Below are positions 61,072 through 64,000 of a DNA stretch of 64,000 nucleotides, in pieces. The notes beneath the pieces were generated by a model. The model saw nothing but the letters and a program-made list of their open reading frames with translations. It did no database searches and was not told where the DNA came from. The DNA lies in the NCBI RefSeq assembly GCF_000397065.2, contig NZ_KE007317.1:562969-626968 (forward strand), in the 5' to 3' direction. The position numbers were made by a program, and so were the translations under genes. Numbering within the stretch: position 1 is the stretch's first letter; each line of letters opens with the position of its first letter. Source of the stretch: Marinobacter lipolyticus SM19. GTDB taxonomy: Bacteria > Pseudomonadota > Gammaproteobacteria > Pseudomonadales > Oleiphilaceae.

Positions 61072-61120
61072 CTTATGCCCCTGATCCTTCTCAGCGGCGA
61101 ATTTTCATCGGGAGGTAGCG

Positions 61121-62554
61121 ATGAGCAACGAGATACCGGTCAAACAGATTGACCCGTCCTCTGACCCCTCCGATAAGAACAATAAATCCGGAACCGTCGA
61201 GTTATACGCCAGCCGTAAGAAGATCTACGTCAAGGAAGTCAAGGAAGGCTTCTTCCAGCGCATCCGTAACGTCAGCCTGCTGGTGTTGATGGGTATGTAT
61301 TTTCTGTTTGTCTGGCTCACCCTGGACGGCCAGCCACTGATTCACTTCGACCTCCCCGCCAGGGAATTCCATCTGTACGGGCTGACGTTATACCCGAAAG
61401 ATTTCTTCCTGTTGTCCGGCCTTCTGATCATCGCCGCATTCGGTCTGTTCTTTATCACCACGCTGTTTGGACGCGTCTGGTGTGGATACACCTGTCCGCA
61501 AACCGTATGGACCTTTATTTTCATGTGGGTCGAAGAACGGATTGAAGGCAGTCGCAACAAACGCATGAAACTGGACAAATCGCCACGATCCACGCAGAAA
61601 GTGGTGAAAAAGTCCCTGAAGCATACCGCCTGGCTATTGATCGCTCTCGCAACGGGTCTCACGTTCGTCGGCTATTTCTACCCCATTCGTGAACTGATTG
61701 CCGATTTGTTCACGCTTCAGGCCAACGGTTGGGCTTACTTCTGGGTCGGATTCTTTACCCTGGCTACGTACCTCAACGCCGGCTGGATGCGAGAACAGGT
61801 CTGCCTGTATATGTGCCCCTATGCCCGCTTCCAGTCAGTGATGTTTGACCCTGACACCCGTGTGGTGTCCTACGATCCAAACCGAGGTGAACCCAGGGGC
61901 GGACGCAAGAAGGATGCGGATCCGGCAGAACTTGGGCTTGGGGACTGTATCGACTGCGGCCAGTGCGTCCAGGTCTGCCCCACTGGTATCGATATCCGGG
62001 ACGGGCTTCAGTATGAATGTATCGGCTGCGCTCTGTGTATTGATGCCTGCGATGAAGTGATGGACAAGATGAATTACCCGAGAGGGTTGATTCGCTACAC
62101 CACCGAGAACGAGCTTGAGGGCAAACCCTCCAAACTCATGCGCCCCCGAACCTTCGGTTACGGCGCGGTGCTTGCGTTGATGACCGGCGCCATTGTGTTT
62201 GTCCTGGCGACCCGGGTGCCGGCGCAGCTGGATGTCCTCAAGGATCGCGGCGCGCCATTCGGCTTCAATGGACAGGGGCGAGTCGAGAACTCATACACCC
62301 TGAAAATCGCCAATATGACGGAGGTACCACAAACCTTCAACATCTCAGTTTCCGGCATGGAGGGTATTCAACTCTTAACAAATACCCAGGTGACAGTCGA
62401 CAGTGGCGAAAATCGGGCGCTTCCAACGGTCGTGGATGTCGACCCGGAGACAATCACCCAAAGCAACAACATCATTCGGTTCCGCATCACCTCGGAAACC
62501 GATGAGTCACTGATCATTGAAACTGAAAGCCGATTTGTCGGTCCTACCCGCTAG
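61121..62554 (+). CDS. ccoG: Cytochrome c oxidase accessory protein (cbb3 assembly)
   Basis: 477-residue membrane iron-sulfur protein (RdxA/FixG) with several helices, for example VLMGMYFLFVWLTLDG, FFLLSGLLIIAAFGLFFI and AVLALMTGAIVFVLA. Two ferredoxin-like clusters are coded by CGQCVQVCPTG and CIGCALCIDACD. It probably reduces copper for delivery to CcoN. It has an upstream GGGAGG ribosome binding site and is followed by ccoH. Confidence 0.96.
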   Translation: MSNEIPVKQIDPSSDPSDKNNKSGTVELYASRKKIYVKEVKEGFFQRIRNVSLLVLMGMYFLFVWLTLDGQPLIHFDLPAREFHLYGLTLYPKDFFLLSGLLIIAAFGLFFITTLFGRVWCGYTCPQTVWTFIFMWVEERIEGSRNKRMKLDKSPRSTQKVVKKSLKHTAWLLIALATGLTFVGYFYPIRELIADLFTLQANGWAYFWVGFFTLATYLNAGWMREQVCLYMCPYARFQSVMFDPDTRVVSYDPNRGEPRGGRKKDADPAELGLGDCIDCGQCVQVCPTGIDIRDGLQYECIGCALCIDACDEVMDKMNYPRGLIRYTTENELEGKPSKLMRPRTFGYGAVLALMTGAIVFVLATRVPAQLDVLKDRGAPFGFNGQGRVENSYTLKIANMTEVPQTFNISVSGMEGIQLLTNTQVTVDSGENRALPTVVDVDPETITQSNNIIRFRITSETDESLIIETESRFVGPTR

Positions 62555-62598
62555 CATTCCGGCTACCCGTTACGGACCTATTTGAGAGATTATGAGTT

Positions 62599-63102
62599 AT
62601 GACTGAAGACACTGTTAAGCCCTGGTATCGCCAGCCGTGGTTCTGGTTCCTGACGATTTTTCCGTTGGCTTCCATCACCTATTGCGCCATTGCCATCACC
62701 ATTGCAATGAACACCGAGAATTCCATGGTGACCGACGACTATTCCAAAGAAGGTCGCGGCATCAACATGGAAATTGCCCGCGATCAGAAAGCCAGCGATC
62801 TGGGACTTCAGGCGCAAATGTCATTCTCCGACCGGAACATCAAACTGGTGCTGGACAGCCACTCTGGTCAGACGGATTACCCTTACCTGATCCTCAACCT
62901 GTTCCACCCGACCATCGCTGAAAAGGACAGGACCATTCAGTTCTCCCGAACCGGTCAGGGCACCTATCGGGCAACCATGAATCAGGACATCAAAGGCCGT
63001 TGGTACTTTGATCTGCGCAGTCCCGACAATGACTGGCGCCTGAAGGGCGAAACATCCCTGCCTTCTGAAACAGCCATTCAGGTAGGCGTGGTAAACCGTT
63101 AG
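62599..63102 (+). CDS. ccoH: Cbb3 oxidase assembly protein FixH/CcoH
   Basis: 167 residues with one transmembrane helix (about 13–36, FWFLTIFPLASITYCAIAIT) and a periplasmic domain of the FixH family with SKEGRGINMEIARDQKASDL and QDIKGRWYFDLRSPDNDWRL. It is needed for a stable cbb3 complex. It ends 5 bp before ccoI. Confidence 0.93.
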   Translation: MTEDTVKPWYRQPWFWFLTIFPLASITYCAIAITIAMNTENSMVTDDYSKEGRGINMEIARDQKASDLGLQAQMSFSDRNIKLVLDSHSGQTDYPYLILNLFHPTIAEKDRTIQFSRTGQGTYRATMNQDIKGRWYFDLRSPDNDWRLKGETSLPSETAIQVGVVNR

Positions 63103-63107
63103 TTCGT

Positions 63108-64000
63108 GTGAACACCCTATTCTGTTTCCATTGCGGTGAAGCGGCTGAAGGCTCACCGCCTATCACCCTTGAGCTCGACGGTGAAACCCGGCATTTCTGT
63201 TGCCGGGGCTGTAAGGCAGTGTGTGAAACCATCCGCTCGGAAGGACTGACCGGCTTTTACCAGTACCGAACGGAACCCGCCGTCACGCCGAAACAGCTGA
63301 CACGAAACGAGCTGGAGCGGATACGTGAAGTAGATCATCCGCTGATTCAGTCATCCTTCGTCACTGCCACCAAAGGCGGGCAGGAAGCCCAACTGCTGAT
63401 TGAGGGCATCACCTGTGCTGCGTGCATCTGGTTGCTGGAAAACCACATGGCCAAGCAACCCGGGGTGCAGTCATTCTCTGTGAACCACACCACCCAGCGG
63501 GCACGACTGGTCTGGTCTGCGGAACAGGCGAAGCTGAGCGATCTGCTCATTGCTATCCACGAACTCGGCTATCGGGCCAGACCCTATCAGGCCGATGATG
63601 CGGAAAAAACGCTCAAGGCAGAACACCGTACCACGCTGATTCGGCTCGCGGTTGCAGGCATCGGCACAATGCAGAGTATGATGCTGGCGTTCCCCCTGTA
63701 TTTTGAGTTGGTCAATGACCTGTCTCCGGATTTCATTGCGTTTTTTCGCTGGTTCAGCCTGCTGGTCGCCACCCCGGTGGTGCTGTTCAGTGCCCGGCCT
63801 TTTTTCCGAAACGCCCGCAGGGACTTGCTAAGCCGCCACCTGACCATGGATGTGCCGGTCGCCATTGCTATTGGTCTGGCCTACGCCGCCAGCGCCTGGG
63901 TCACCGTGATGGGCGGTGACGAAGTCTATTTCGAATCTGTGTGCATGTTTACATTCTTCCTGTTGCTGGGCCGCTACATCGAGATGCAGGCGAGGTATCG
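63108..64000 (+). CDS. ccoI: Copper-transporting P-type ATPase for cbb3 assembly (partial)
   Basis: Only the first 297 residues are in the window; it runs off the right edge. The start is GTG at 63108 (MNTLFCFHCGEAAEG). It has the N-terminal FixI-type cysteine cluster (FCFHCGE and FCCRGCKAVC) followed by a heavy-metal-associated domain with GITCAACIWLLENH and the first membrane helices; the catalytic DKTG loop lies beyond the edge. It supplies copper to CcoN. Confidence 0.93.
   Translation, partial: MNTLFCFHCGEAAEGSPPITLELDGETRHFCCRGCKAVCETIRSEGLTGFYQYRTEPAVTPKQLTRNELERIREVDHPLIQSSFVTATKGGQEAQLLIEGITCAACIWLLENHMAKQPGVQSFSVNHTTQRARLVWSAEQAKLSDLLIAIHELGYRARPYQADDAEKTLKAEHRTTLIRLAVAGIGTMQSMMLAFPLYFELVNDLSPDFIAFFRWFSLLVATPVVLFSARPFFRNARRDLLSRHLTMDVPVAIAIGLAYAASAWVTVMGGDEVYFESVCMFTFFLLLGRYIEMQARY

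Overview
The window looks like ordinary chromosome from a marine gammaproteobacterium, most likely Marinobacter or a close relative. This is inferred from protein similarity I recognise and from gene order shared with Pseudomonas: comEC–exbBD–lpxK–kdsB–ptp–murB, trxB–aat–bpt–infA–clpA–clpS–cspD, and mnmA–hflD–purB. GC content appears to be in the high fifties. I see no prophage, integron, CRISPR array, insertion sequence, rRNA or tRNA. Nearly all genes are intact housekeeping genes; only guaB at the left edge and ccoI at the right edge are cut by the window.

Layout. 1–3.0 kb: guaB and xseA, divergent. 3.1–8.6 kb: a propionyl-CoA synthetase, a cold-shock gene with a long leader, leuA facing an Lrp-type regulator, and a TetR regulator. 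8.7–10.5 kb: proS. 10.5–19.3 kb: a long reverse-strand envelope operon read comEC → exbB → exbD → msbA → lpxK → trm112-like → kdsB → low-MW phosphatase → murB, with overlapping or touching genes that link lipid A/LPS supply, its export, and cell-wall precursor synthesis. 19.4–23 kb: a DUF2062 protein, a two-gene lipoprotein-release transporter (lolD plus one permease), a PilZ-like protein and a small secreted protein. 23.1–26.0 kb: aguA–aguB (agmatine to putrescine) followed 7 bp later by a lone MoxR ATPase. 26.1–33.6 kb: trxB, then a complete bacterial N-degron locus (aat, bpt, clpA, clpS) with infA and cspD, interrupted by an AdeT-type periplasmic binding protein. 33.8–40.3 kb: rluE, nudix, mnmA, hflD, purB, a ribosomal-oxygenase cupin and a GNAT fusion. 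40.3–44.4 kb: a LysR regulator, a membrane-anchored unknown and a hybrid histidine kinase. 44.3–45.3 kb: an OhrR-type repressor and glutathione peroxidase with a clear operator. 45.5–51.3 kb: alaA, an unknown, htpX, pdxB, rhlB, epmC. 51.4–57.6 kb: dsbD, tusA-like, a monooxygenase-fold protein, rlmM, a 7TMR-DISM diguanylate cyclase and an alpha/beta hydrolase. 57.9–64 kb: the cbb3 oxidase genes ccoNOQP followed by the assembly genes ccoGH and the start of ccoI, behind two FNR/Anr-like boxes.

I did not find a clear new system. The points most worth a second look are a 106-bp inverted-repeat element between trxB and aat, the partnerless MoxR gene joined to aguAB, the AdeT-type gene inserted in the clpA–infA junction, the membrane-anchored unknown beside the hybrid kinase, the nested hairpins between ccoP and ccoG, and the single lol permease.
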